Shown in pieces: positions 21,951 to 33,260 of a DNA stretch of 64,000 nucleotides. The notes below the pieces were generated by a model. The model worked only from the letters and a program-made list of their open reading frames with translations. It was not told where the DNA came from and made no database searches. The number at the start of each line of letters is the position of its first letter. Positions within the stretch are counted from its first letter, which is position 1. Source of the DNA: Cornus controversa (lineage: Eukaryota > Streptophyta > Magnoliopsida > Cornales > Cornaceae); contig CM048849.1 in the NCBI GenBank assembly GCA_026545225.1, positions 58,237,836-58,301,835 on the forward strand. Direction: 5' to 3'. The position numbers and the translations under genes were made by a program.

Positions 21951-22571
21951 TTATTCAGAGTCATAGCGTGGAGGAGCAGCAACAGAAGGACCCTCGCTTG
22001 GTCCGGCAGTCACCGGATAGGCACCTGCACGAGCCGAGGACGAAGAAGAAGCCCCCATTCCACCCAAAACATTCACTTTGTTGCGCAGTCCCATCTGCAC
22101 CTGTAGAAAACGTGCAGTCAATTTATGGACATCTTCTTGGTTCAACCCATCAATAATGGTTGGGTCACACCAGTCCCTATTTCCGAGAGTTTTCGCATTG
22201 CGGTCCAGCTTATTCCCTCTCTCCTTTTCAGCTTCTGCCCTTGCTGTCTGATCATTGATCTTTTGGTTGAGCTCGTTCACTCTAGCCTTGCAGTGAGCCT
22301 CAAAGAGCTGAGAGGTGTTGTCATTTGGCTGAGGGTTTCGGTTCAAGAACCGCTTCGCGATAGACTCCATACTTGGATGAGCAAATGAGAAAGGCTTCCC
22401 AGTTGGAGAGAATATGACAATGCCAATGTTTGTGTCGCATAAAGTGCAGAGCTCACTCGCCTTCTTGTAAAGGCCGGATCGGCGCTTTGAGAAGGTTATG
22501 AGGCGATCTTCTTCATTCTCTCTCTTCTTCATGTCAATCTTTTGGCGACCCCTGGTTCGCTTGTTCTCCAT
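21951..22571 (-). CDS. Type I (M-alpha) MADS-box transcription factor, AGL61/AGL62-like
   Basis: Intact one-exon ORF of 206 residues. The MADS domain spans about residues 8-66: RGRQKIDMKK, LITFSKRRSGLYKKASELCT, LCDTNIGIVIFSPTGKPFSF. A conserved M-alpha segment follows (SMESIAKRFLNRNPQP), then a helical part with LFEAHCKARVNELNQKIND and a basic/acidic coil (about 92-125). Around 130-165 is a second conserved helix (WCDPTIIDGLNQEDVHKLTA). The last 45 residues are Ser/Ala/Gly/Pro-rich. There is no K domain, as expected for type I. It is probably a nuclear DNA-binding regulator of female gametophyte or seed development, by family. Long (AT)n tracts sit 8 bp beyond the stop and about 65 bp before the start codon. 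The pseudogene at 18180-18517 is its closest relative here. Confidence 0.92.
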   Translation of the reverse strand: MENKRTRGRQKIDMKKRENEEDRLITFSKRRSGLYKKASELCTLCDTNIGIVIFSPTGKPFSFAHPSMESIAKRFLNRNPQPNDNTSQLFEAHCKARVNELNQKINDQTARAEAEKERGNKLDRNAKTLGNRDWCDPTIIDGLNQEDVHKLTARFLQVQMGLRNKVNVLGGMGASSSSSARAGAYPVTAGPSEGPSVAAPPRYDSE

Positions 22572-22632
22572 GACAAAATATTTTGATGGAAGAAGAAAGA
22601 AAATGAACTGATAAATGGCTTTCTTCTTATGC

Positions 22633-22636
<4 letters not shown>

Positions 22637-22684
<48 letters not shown>
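22637..22684. repeat. (AT)n microsatellite, 5' side of the MADS gene
   Basis: About 24 AT dinucleotides starting 65 bp upstream of the ATG, where core promoter or 5' untranslated sequence is expected. Confidence 0.95.
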
Positions 22685-22690
<6 letters not shown>

Positions 22691-23084
22691 GTGCCTGTCA
22701 GAGATTTAATCTCATCTATTGATTATTTTCGTTCATTGGGCTTGCTTTTTCATGTGAACTTGTATGCCAGTCAAATGATGCATGGAGTTACCTATTGGAG
22801 TGGTCTTCTGTATGATTATACTTCCTAATAAAGAATTCTGAATTACCCAACATTTTTAACATTTCAATTTTATTAGATAGACCCTTCTAAAGTTGGTGAA
22901 GTACGTGTTGTCTTAGACAATGGTCAGGCAGAGGTGTGGATCTGAATATGTCTCATGCACCTAAAAGATATATCTAACATTTCAATTTTATTATATTATT
23001 GTTTGAAAATGAGTGAAATGTTATATTGAAAATTATATTACATAAAAAAAACTATTTTACTCAAGAAAGGGAATAAATTATAAA

Positions 23085-24080
23085 CAAATTCAAATATATT
23101 AGCACGTATTTGAAAATATCGACATAAAGTAGATATCCAATAAGTGTTGCCAATGAATCGGGTGTTAGAAATTAATCATTTTTACAAATTATAAACATGT
23201 TCATGATATATTAGACATGTGTCGGAAAATATTTCAAAACTATTGATTATGACATGAAAAATATACTTCATTATTAGAAGTTCTGTTGCTACTAATGTTT
23301 TTGTCTATAAAATTATGGACAAATTCAAAATGTACATGGACATGCTCGAAAATGCATGTAGAGAATCTATATCTGATTCCTTATATAAGAAAGTTATTAT
23401 CGTTAACACCTAAGTGTCACTCATGTATCACATGTTAGAAAGTAATCATTTTTACAAATTATAAACATATTCGAGATATATTAGACATGTGTTTGAAAGT
23501 ATTTCAAAATTCTCGATTTCAACACAAAATGGATATCAACAAGTGTCACTCATGATTTGTGTGTCAGAAAATAATCATTTTTACAAAAACATTCAAGATA
23601 TATTAGCACGTGTTCGAAAATTTCTCAAAAGCATCCATTCGACTCGAAGTAGATATCCAATAAGTGTCGTTCATGAATCGCGTTTTAGAAAGTAATCATT
23701 TTTACAAACGTTCAAGATATATTAGACGTGTTAGAAAATATCTCAAAGCATTGATTTTGACATGAAAAAAAAACACGTCTTTATTAGAAGTACTGTCTGT
23801 ACTCATATTTCTGTCTATAAAATTATTGATAAGTTCAAGATATATAAGAAAGTTAATACCGTTAACACGTAAGCAGTTATCGAATAAGTGTCACTAATGT
23901 ATCATGTCAGAAAGTAATCATTTTCATAATTATAAATATGTTCAAAATATATTAGACACATGTCTGAAAATGTGTTTGAAAACATATTAGACGTGAAAAA
24001 GATACGTCATTATTAGAAGAACTATCCATACTAATATTTCTCTCTATAAAATTATGGACAAGTTCAAAATGTACAAGACA
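23085..24080. repeat. Degenerate tandem array with mixed units
   Basis: Two kinds of block alternate. One carries 'agtagatatccaataagtgt', 'aagtaatcatttttacaaat' and 'atattagacatgtgt(t/c)' and recurs at about 23110, 23430, 23530, 23650 and 23880. The other carries 'cattattagaag...ctgt..gtactaat.tttctgtctataaaattatgga' and recurs at about 23270, 23780 and 24010. Copies differ by many substitutions and indels. No coding capacity is visible. Confidence 0.65.
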
Positions 24081-24224
24081 ACAACAACAATCAATTAGAT
24101 CAATGGAATACTAGGAAAAAAAAATGTTGCCTACATATATTGGCCAACAAATAATTCCAACTTGTTTCAAGTCTCTATAAGCACCAAGCAAGAAGTTATT
24201 TGAAATTCATGTATTATAGACTAG

Positions 24225-24790
24225 AAAGTACTAACATGGACACGGATACATGTACAACAAGATACAGATACGGCGATATAAAAACTTTTAAAAAAAAAGA
24301 TACAGACACGGCAATGATACGTCAAATAAATAAATAAAAATAAAATATTATACATAAGAAATTAACTATTATTCTTCAACCATACAATAAATATACTTAA
24401 AGCAATTATGCAAAATATAAAAAGTTAAAATCTACAAATCTCATTTCTTTTCCAGTATTCTTGACAATGACCCTTGTTTGGGAGTTTTAAAAATATTTTT
24501 TTTATTACAATCTAACTCTAATTTGTTAAACCTATAAAGTTTTTAATATTACAATGTGAACCTACTTTATAGAACAAAAAATTACAAATTTGTCATGAAA
24601 AGTATCCTAAATGTATGCTCACGTATTCCTGATGTATCCAATATTAAAAAAAAATTTTAAAAAAATGAATTCTTTTTGAAAATATCAAACACGTATCCAG
24701 ACATATATCCTCGGCGTATCCGAAACGGATAAGTGTTCAATACGGTCACGAGAGCTTTTTCGAAGTATCCGTGTTTCTTAGAATCTAAGT
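24225..24790. mobile_element. Probable MITE with 'ACACGGATAC' ends
   Basis: The left end has AACATGGACACGGATACATG and the reverse complement of the right end has AGAAACACGGATACTTCGAA. The interior again carries 'cgtatcc' and 'gatacggc' words and is otherwise AT-rich. No target duplication was established, so class is uncertain. Confidence 0.5.
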
Positions 24791-25699
24791 AGCATAAAGG
24801 TTAGCTATTGAAATTAAATTCGGAAACCTATGAAAATGTTAGTTTAGAGGTACGAAAGACAAAATTTCTTACAATCCTTCATTTCAAATTCATTGATTTA
24901 TGCAAATGCATGTTAATTCTGATCTTCCGAGTTAGTCGTTGCATATAATAAAAATCAAACCTCTAAACTGGCCTTTTTTCTTAAATGTCATGCCTATTCT
25001 ATAATTCTTTTAAATAATTATTTAATTATCTTTCTTTTTTTGGTAGATAAGGATAAATTCTATAATCATGATTAATCTTTTGACTAATTATCCTTCTTTA
25101 AAATTTCAAAGTAGTTACCACAGTCACACCTTGATATTTGTGTTTTGTGCGTGTTTTTTATATTTATTTTTTAAAGGTCTATCATATTATCGTATAAATA
25201 CATACCAGATATTGTTAGATAAAAGTGACTACTTTCCATCCGAAAATGAAAATAAAATTATTACATACAACTCATCAATTAATAACGTAATAGTGAGAAT
25301 GGGAAAGATGAACATGAATTAAGAGCCGATATGATAAAAAATATGTTGAAATTAAAGCTATTGAAATACGTTGAAATTAATGCGATGGACAGATGTCATA
25401 TATGAAAAAGCTATTGACAATAAAATTTAATTACCAAAAACATTTATTACGCTTCATACTTTGACTTTTGCGGCTGGTCAAACCCAGTTCAATGCAAATT
25501 ACATTTGAATTTGATTTAGTTTAGGTTGCCGTTACAAAAAGTATTATCCTAAATGATAAAAAATTTAAAACTCATTAAGTTAGACTTTCTTTGTAGTACT
25601 CGTACATAACCCATCAAAGGACTCATCCAGCCTCGTTGTGATATCATATAATATAATATAATTTCTCTCTCTTGTGTGTGTACATGAGACTAGCGTTAG
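24791..25699. other. Intergenic, no gene recognised
   Basis: AT-rich with only short chance ORFs and a TATAA microrepeat near 25647. Confidence 0.35.
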
Positions 25700-25898
25700 C
25701 AACAAAAATCGGTGAAAACGAATAGGCAATTCGGTTCAATTTGTGTGTGTATATATATATATTATATTTTTTCTATGTTACAATGAATCAAATTGTTTTT
25801 TTAGAGTTTAATTTAATTCGGTTCTATGATTCTCACAGTTGAATTTGATTTTAATTTTTGTAAAACAAATTGAACCAAATTGTGTGCACCTCAGAAGA
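25700..25898. mobile_element. hAT-like MITE family B, copy 1 (degenerate)
   Basis: The reverse complement from about 25898 reads GAGGTGCACACAATTTGG, TTCAATTTGTTTTACAAA, then AACTGTGAGAATCATAGAA. It matches in order the element at 31633-31874 (GGGTGCACATGATTCGG, TTCAATTTGTTTCACAAAG, AATTGTGAGAATTATGAA). The other end is poorly conserved. The orientation is opposite to the second copy. Confidence 0.5.
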
Positions 25899-26194
25899 GG
25901 TGAGCTTTGCCAGAACCACATGTGAAAGTAAAACTACATATATCTAATACACATTAAATTTATCCTTTTTTGTGTGTATATATACATATTGTTCAACTTT
26001 TTTTATTTAATCCTTTAAATCACGATGATGTATTTATAAGGTTAGCAAATGTAGAGATTTGCTCACAAAAAATTGGATTAAGAAATGGAAATGTAGCTTG
26101 TAAAGCATATGCCCCACGTCCCCTGGAAGTATGGAAAACGATTAGTTGCTTTTTTTCATGTACATTGTGATACACTTTGGCTGCATGTTAGATG

Positions 26195-26226
<32 letters not shown>

Positions 26227-27230
26227 TGAATGAAAATGAAAATATTAAGGTATATGATAGAAGTGACTAAAAGATAAATGTACAGGTGTAATGATAAAAT
26301 TAGGAAATAGGAATAATGCCTGTTAATAACAAAATAAGATAAATAAACTTAAGTGATATGATACATAAAAGCTTCGTCAAACAGGGCAACAGGGCAACGT
26401 CAAACAGGGCAACCAACACTAATGCAAATAATGACTTAAAAAAATTAAATATTAGAGGTGATGTGGCATATAAGAGAATAGAATAAATAAAAAACTCATG
26501 TGACCTACTACATTCACGTGAAAAAAAGGCAATAGTGATGATGATGATTTGATACACTTTCCGGAGAAAATGTCTTGGAAAAACTTGGATGAATCATGGG
26601 TTCCCTTAACTTTATTTGGGTTGCATATGAAATAAATTATATGTGAAAGAATATATATAGAAAGAATTAGTAAGAAAGGGTACCTACACCATTGCATGAG
26701 CTGGATTATTATTAACTTGACTCAACACTCATTCATGTTCCTTTGATTATTAGTTAACCCGAGTTTGAGTAGCACTTTTTTTTTTTTTTTTTTTAAGGAA
26801 AAAGATTGTTTGTAAACGAATCAACTCAATTCAATAAAGTCTTTCAAGGAATTGATAATAATTCAGAAATCTTGCATGTTTGTTTTGAGCGTGTTATGTT
26901 TTCCTCACAAGGTTGTGTCAATTGTGTGGTATTCAATCGAGTACAGGATGCACAGCTAAATCCACACCACCTGCTTCTGCTCCATTCATAAATAATACAT
27001 ACAATGGGAGTGGAAAAGGAAAGTGGGTCTGATTTAAACCCACTCTAGAGCGTAAAAGTTCAAATAATTGAACATCACAAAAGCTTCCATAATGAAAAAT
27101 AGTGAGGGTATGAGTCAGAGTACACCACTAGCCACTAAGTGATGATGTGACCTTCACTGTTATGTTGCACAAATTGATAGCTCTCAAATTGAATAGAGAC
27201 GGACCCTAACATCAAACATTATGTTAGAAA
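25899..27230. other. Intergenic; microsatellite and T-run only
   Basis: An (AT)n tract lies at 26199-26222 and a T-run at about 26776-26796. A small direct repeat 'caacagggcaacgtcaaacagggcaac' lies near 26375-26412. No gene was recognised. Confidence 0.4.
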
Positions 27231-27313
27231 GTGACAACCTCTCAAAATGAACTTGCATCATCACCAAGCCGAAGTGACAACCTCTCAAAATGAACTTGCA
27301 TCATCACCAAGCC
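27231..27313. repeat. Perfect 43-bp tandem duplication
   Basis: 'gtgacaacctctcaaaatga' through 'tcatcaccaagcc' occurs at 27231 and again at 27274 without a visible mismatch. It creates a small ORF across the join that I do not treat as a gene. Confidence 0.9.
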
Positions 27314-27409
27314 AGCCCCAGATTTTATCATTGCACCGAACAATGACCCTTATTTTCTTTCCCCTCAAATCCTTCTCCAAACATCACACTTTGACCCAGA
27401 TTAAAATTA

Positions 27410-27675
27410 GGGTAAAATACATTTATCTCCTCTCAAGTTTGGTTTAATTACACACGAGTGTTATGTTTGTAAAATAGCTCACTCACTTCCCTTCAACACG
27501 TTGAAATGACCATTATGCCCCATTATTTGGAAATGGTTGTTCCTTACTATTTTAATGGATTGGAGGGCATTTTAGTCAATATTTGAACAAGAGAGAGGTG
27601 TGCATAACTTTTTTACAAGCATAACACTTGTGTGTAATTAGAGCAAACCACAGGGGAGGTTAGTGTATTTTACCC
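27410..27675. mobile_element. Mutator-type MITE (266 bp) with perfect 9-bp target duplication
   Basis: Long inverted repeats of about 65 bp. The left end starts GGGTAAAATACATTTATCTC; the right end, reverse-complemented, starts GGGTAAAATACACTAACCTC. Both continue to a shared 'aattacacac(g/a)agtgttatg'. TTAAAATTA flanks both sides exactly (27401-27409 and 27676-27684), the 9-bp duplication characteristic of Mutator-like transposons. The interior is non-coding. Confidence 0.85.
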
Positions 27676-27684
27676 TTAAAATTA

Positions 27685-28548
27685 CTACACTTTTATTAAT
27701 TTATAATCCCAAATCTTAACAACCTCCTTTTCCCAAACTTAAAAATTCTACCTCAAGAAGCCTAACCCTTCCTAGTTCCTACATAAAAATTTCAAACCAA
27801 CAACCCAAGGACAACGGTTAACCTACTTAAATGTTCTCAGGTGGCTGTTCCCAACTCTAGAACTACAAGTTTCATTTTATTTTTCCAATTTAAAAGCCAA
27901 TTCCTGTAGCAAACTTCCTTTATTTGCCCTATCATAAGTCTTTTCTATAAAAGATTGCAGACCGGAAATTATAGCAATATATATTTTTTAAAATGCAGTA
28001 ACTTGAAACCTTTTAAAGGATGACAATTTCAATCCCTTTCATCTAAAAAGTCTTCAACACTTTCTTCCCACAATAAACTTCAAACTTTACATAATGTAAG
28101 CCACCATAAAATCAACAGCGTGTAGCATTATTCTTTAAAATTATTTGCTATAGCACAATTTTATTGAGTACTAGGCAAACAAACCAAAATAGCAAATTCA
28201 GATAATATTGCTTTGCTTAGATACTGCAAAGTTGCAGTACCACGAAACCAATTACACTCCATTTATCAAAAAGGGAATCTGTCTATATTTTTCAATAGGA
28301 CATTTCAAAAAAGGAAAAGAAGTTAATCATATTTGGATGCATGGTGAAATATAATCGAAATCCAAAGCAATGAAAATTTATTTCTGGTTGCTACATTCCT
28401 TTACCATTGAACAATGATAGCTTTAGGTCATAGTTTCCACATTTTGGAAACAACACAATAGCAAAAAGTCATTCAAAGAATCGTCAAGACCCAGAAATGG
28501 AAACTTAATGACATCAAGTGTGCAAAAAGTGTACCTTAGAAGATAAAA
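27685..28548. other. Intergenic, 3' side of the IMP1-like gene
   Basis: AT-rich, with no gene or bounded repeat recognised. The last part is probably the 3' untranslated region of the minus-strand protease gene. Confidence 0.35.
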
Positions 28549-30509
28549 TCACTGCACTCTTTGGGCTACTGATCCAAAAGCATCAGGTGGCCATACCTAT
28601 ACAAAGAATCAACTGTTTAAAAATTATATTGAATTATAAAAACTGACATGAGATTTTGAACAAAACAAATATATAAATGATCGAGATATTAACAGAACAT
28701 TTATAGAATATAACTAGTATTGAAATCCATTTCATTCAAGAGTAGTACAACCCTATTTGCAAGCTTTTGAATTACAACTCAAATCTTTAATAATTCATAA
28801 GCAAAGTCCCATATGGCATATTGAATCACACGAATTATCAACCATGTGATTCGCTTCAATTTGCATATAATGAATAAGTTTCGCTACCGTATGGGATTCG
28901 CCTGACAGTTTTTTTCAAAGAGGCCAAAACAAATTGAATCATAAGATTACATCGCAAATTGTAGGATTTAGGCAACAAGTATATAAGACAGTCAACTCAA
29001 ATTACAGTCAACTCAACTTAAATAGTTTGGACTATTTGTTGTTGGTTAATAAACATTCTTTTGCATTTCCCAAATGTCAATCCAAATTATTTCATTTAAA
29101 AATGTCAATTCCTCAGTGTATAAACTTAATTAAGTTAATAAATACACTCAAGGTTTAAATAACTCCTACGTTTCTCGATCTCATGACAAAGAATGTGTCC
29201 TTCTAATTATGAGAATTGAGAACTTCATCCTAGCACTAATATAGCATTATATAAAGAGTCTGGCTCCTCTTTGGTGTTCACCTTATGAAATGCATGAAAT
29301 TCCAGCAGTCAGAATCTACTTTACTTCCACTTCAAGATAGTATCATGTGAATTCGCATCCATTGAGTAAAATTTTACAATTATAACTAAGTAACAAGCTT
29401 GTTAGTTGTGACCAAATATTTTGGTGACCTCCAACTGATTTTATTTATTTGTTTTTCCTGGTAAATGATCTCCAACTGATTTATAGAACAAGTAGTAAGT
29501 TACTTAAAAGTTTTAAAATCCTTGTGCATTCAGTTGTAGCCCCCACATGACTTCATAATTGAATGTTAACAACCAATTGATAATAAGTTAGTTACCCAAT
29601 GACACTCGATAATTATAAGACAAAACAGGGCATTGGCTTAATAAGAAACAATAATTTATTTGTCCAAGGAATGAATTATGAGTCTATGACATGACCAAAA
29701 TATAGAAGATCTTCCACTGTTACAGACCTTTTTTTTGGCAAGTCTGTTACAGACATTTATATAGAAGATCACAATATTAGAAAATTAAACAAGATAATTT
29801 AACCCTTATAAGCTTTAAAGGAGATGAGCTAAAGATTGAGACACTTACTCTCCAAAAGACTCTGCCTTGAAGAAGACCATAAGGAACAGCTCCAAACTTT
29901 CTGGAATCTTTGGAATCATATAAGTTATCTCCTTCAAGCCAAACATGCCCCTTTGGAACCTACAAACAAACAAATGGTGTGCATAAAATGTTAACTCTAG
30001 AAAAAGAAATCATAGACATAATAACCAAAACCCATTAATCAAAAGATCAAAATAAACTCTGGGATTGATCATACGACAACAGTTTCGCATCTATCACTAT
30101 TATTGGGGTCCACAACGTAAGTGATACGATCACCCTCCATGCCCGTCACGCGCTTGGTGACAATCTTTCTAGGGTTTTCGGGTGAGCGGACGAGGACGAC
30201 ATCGCCGATACCCACTTTACCATATCGGGTCGAGATTCGTTCGGCCAAAATCAGATCACCGGTCAGATTGAAGGTAGGGAGCATACTGGGACCGTAAACC
30301 TGCAACAGCAGATTATTTCCTTTTCCACAATTTGATTATTATTATTATTATTTTTTTCTGAAGAAAGGGTTTGAAGGTATTAGTTACCAGAGCAGGGGTG
30401 CAGAGGTAGGTGTTGGTGATGTGAAGACCACAGAAGAACTTTGCTACCAATAAGGTTTGGTCAAATGCTTCTTTGGCTATGTTAGCCCATTGCTTCAGAT
30501 TTCTCACAC

Positions 30510-30513
<4 letters not shown>
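28549..30513 (-). CDS. IMP1: Mitochondrial inner membrane protease subunit 1-like (signal peptidase S26 family)
   Basis: Four exons with canonical borders, in transcript order 30388-30513, 30075-30299, 29849-29959 and 28549-28596, joined in frame to give 169 residues and TGA. Inner membrane peptidase removes bipartite presequences from proteins sorted to the intermembrane space. The catalytic serine lies in YGPSMLPT (Ser47) and the general-base lysine in VTKRV (Lys91), the usual S26 dyad. A GDN-containing block, [20 protein letters not shown], and [16 protein letters not shown] complete the family signature. Residues about 20-42 form the N-terminal hydrophobic anchor. The length fits the family (about 160-170). 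The start ATG is preceded by a (CT)n tract at 30514-30542 in the probable 5' untranslated region. The intron of about 1.25 kb before the last, 48-nt exon is long. No damage is seen. Confidence 0.92.

Positions 30514-30542
<29 letters not shown>
30514..30542. repeat. (CT)n microsatellite in the IMP1-like 5' leader
   Basis: A run of CT (GA on the transcribed strand) immediately upstream of the ATG of the minus-strand gene. Confidence 0.9.
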
Positions 30543-30545
<3 letters not shown>

Positions 30546-31632
30546 CAGAGCCAACTGTGGCAGAGTTTCGCAGTTTCTGTAATATAAGAATTGGATTTTT
30601 TTTTTAAAAATAAAAATAAAAAGTGAAGGAATTTAAAATTTTGTATGAAAAGAATGATTCTATTTTACGTCAAGAGAAATTAGAATTTTAATAATACTAA
30701 ATATAGAGACAGTTTATTTTTTCTCCTAACAGAGATAGAGTGGTCATGGTTGAAATTAGATACTAAACCTAATTCGAATTAAATCATAATCAAACTTAAT
30801 TTGAACCGAATTAATTTATTTTTTAACAGTTTAATTTGAATTGACAAATTGAGTCTACTCAATAATAAATATAATTTCACTAATCTGATTAATGTGCAAA
30901 GCTATAACGCTGATAGAGGTTTTCTCTCACTAAAAAAATCAGAAAATTTAGATTACTGAATATCAATTATATCCTTGTTCTATTAGTCGCCATTTCTGTT
31001 TTTTTCCCTCAGACATGTCCTGCAGCATCTCCTTACTTAAAGCCAACATCACCACTCTCTAGAGATGCACCACTGTACCAGAACAGCAATTAAGAACTCC
31101 TCTTATCATGAATACTTCAAAACCTTGGAGACTATATTATAGCTAGCCTAATGTATAATTATACAAGCGTATATCATTGTGTAGGACGGTATCACGGTAG
31201 GGTTAAAACTTAAAAGAATAATATATTTAAATTTTAAACTAAGTGTATAACTGTATTATGTATATATTTATATATCATATAAAATATATTTATAAATATT
31301 CGGATTAGTCACCATTCGATTTCACAGTTCAGATCAAAATTTTCAGATACCAAACTGTGAATTGAACAGTTACCAAATGATTTGTAGTTTTTAAATCCAT
31401 AATCGAACCATTACCAACGGATTAGCCTGGTTTGGATCGATTCAATTCAGATTTACGGATTCACGAATTTTTTGAACACTCTTAAATAGAGACAAAGTTG
31501 AGTAAAAGGTATTCTTCCGTAAATTTCACAAGTAATGCTGCTTGGACTTTGGGTCTTTGCTATAGTTTGTTTTGGGCCTCAGCCCACTTTTGTGCTTTGG
31601 ACCATTTCAAAACACTGTTTATACATGTAATC
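30543..31632. other. Intergenic between divergent neighbours, no gene recognised
   Basis: 30730-30860 and 31310-31470 carry 'ttcgaattaaatcaaa' and 'ggtttggatcgattcaattc' wording seen in degenerate plant MITEs, but no ends could be fixed. Confidence 0.35.
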
Positions 31633-31764
31633 AATGGGTGCACATGATTCGGTTCAATTTGTTTCACAAAGTTGAAACAAAATTGAATTGTGAGAATTAT
31701 GAAATTGAACCGTAAAAAAATAATTTGATTTGTTTGGGTTATAACCTTGAAATATAAAGAAAAA

Positions 31765-31796
<32 letters not shown>

Positions 31797-31874
31797 GTAA
31801 AAGGTTCGATTGGTTCCAAAGAACCTCAAATCCGAACTGCGGGTTCAATTTAATTTTTCGATTTCCTACCCCTA
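31633..31874. mobile_element. hAT-like MITE family B, copy 2
   Basis: The left end reads AATGGGTGCACATGATTCGG and the right end ...TACCCCTA, close to the TAGGGGTGCAC termini of hAT MITEs. The interior is palindrome-like around an (AT)n tract (31771-31796). I could not find a convincing 8-bp target duplication. The related copy at 25700-25898 is inverted. Confidence 0.5.
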
Positions 31875-32615
31875 GTAGTAACCATTCATTCATATATGCC
31901 ATGTCTCGAGAGGCTTGAATAAAGCTAGGGTTTGAAAATTTTATCATGGAAGTATTTGATCAAGAGTATGATGAGGGATAGAAAACATTTACAGTTTACC
32001 CAACAGGAATTTTTTTTTTCTTTTAGAGATGTTGCATATTATCTAAAGAGATCATAAACTAATTTTTGGTCATACATACCTTGCTAGACATACAGTCACA
32101 CACACGCACTATATATATACACACACACACACTATATAATTATGTAGAATTCATCAGTTTTTGTGAACTTGATTAATTGGGATTTGACACATAATTTTTC
32201 TTTTTTTCGTTAAACAAGAATTTCTTAAGAAACAGTAAAATTGTACAAGAGGAGGGCAAATTAAAGGACCCTAAAAAAAGGAACTATACAATGTTTGCGT
32301 TGCAAACCTGTTTCAATTGCCTTTTTATGATATATATACAATATGACATGAGTGAGGGTAAAATATATACTTATATGTGATCATTTATTATTGGGGTGTC
32401 TCTACTTTTCTGTCCAATCCAATCACCAGCTTTGAATTCTGAAGAAGATCAAAATGCTCATGGTTAGGGATTTGAATAAGTCAAATAGAGAGACACCCAG
32501 AAATTGAACGTTATCATGAGAGAAGCAATTTAAAAAAGATATTCTAGTTTCAACAGAAGTGTGTATAATAATTTAATTATAAAGATAAAGATCACTTAAA
32601 ATTTAAAACAACTCC
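31875..32615. other. Upstream region of the beta-xylosidase gene
   Basis: Contains short TA and CA tracts (32110-32140). No gene or bounded repeat. Presumably holds the promoter of the gene at 32689. Confidence 0.35.
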
Positions 32616-32623
32616 TATAAATA
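32616..32623 (+). promoter_or_regulatory. TATA box of the beta-xylosidase gene
   Basis: TATAAATA, 66 bp before the ATG at 32689. The distance fits a transcription start near 32645-32650 and a short leader. Confidence 0.6.
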
Positions 32624-32688
32624 GACACAGATAGTATAATACATAAACAGTGTAGCGTGTTCTCTATTGCATTTGTCACAAGTGATCT

Positions 32689-33226
32689 ATGGCCATGACC
32701 AGACTCAGTTTTCTACTTTGTTTATCTCTTACTTTCTTTGTTATTTTCACTACTGCTAAAAAGCCATCAAGATCAACAACAAGAAGTTTCTTCAACGCGT
32801 CGAATGCCACTAACTTCACCCATGTTTGTGATCCTTCAAGGTTTGCAGGACTCGGGTTGGACATGAACAAGTTTGCCTTCTGTGACATATCCCTTCCCTA
32901 CGATGTTAGGGCTAAGGACTTGGTGGATCGAATGACTCTAGAGGAAAAAGTGGTGCAGCTAGATGACACTACTCCTGGTGTGCCAAGGCTAGGGTTGCCC
33001 AAGTACAACTGGTGGTCGGAGGCACTGCATGGCGTTTCCAACTTTAGCCAAGTAGGTGCCAAGACCACCTTCTTCGACACCATTGTCCCCGGTGCCACCA
33101 GCTTTCCCAATCCCATCCTCACAACAGCCTCCTTCAATGTCACCCTCTGGAATACCATTGGTCAGGTAATTATGTATATACAATATATACAACTAGTTTG
33201 TTGATATAAATATAAATGCACATGCA

Positions 33227-33260
<34 letters not shown>

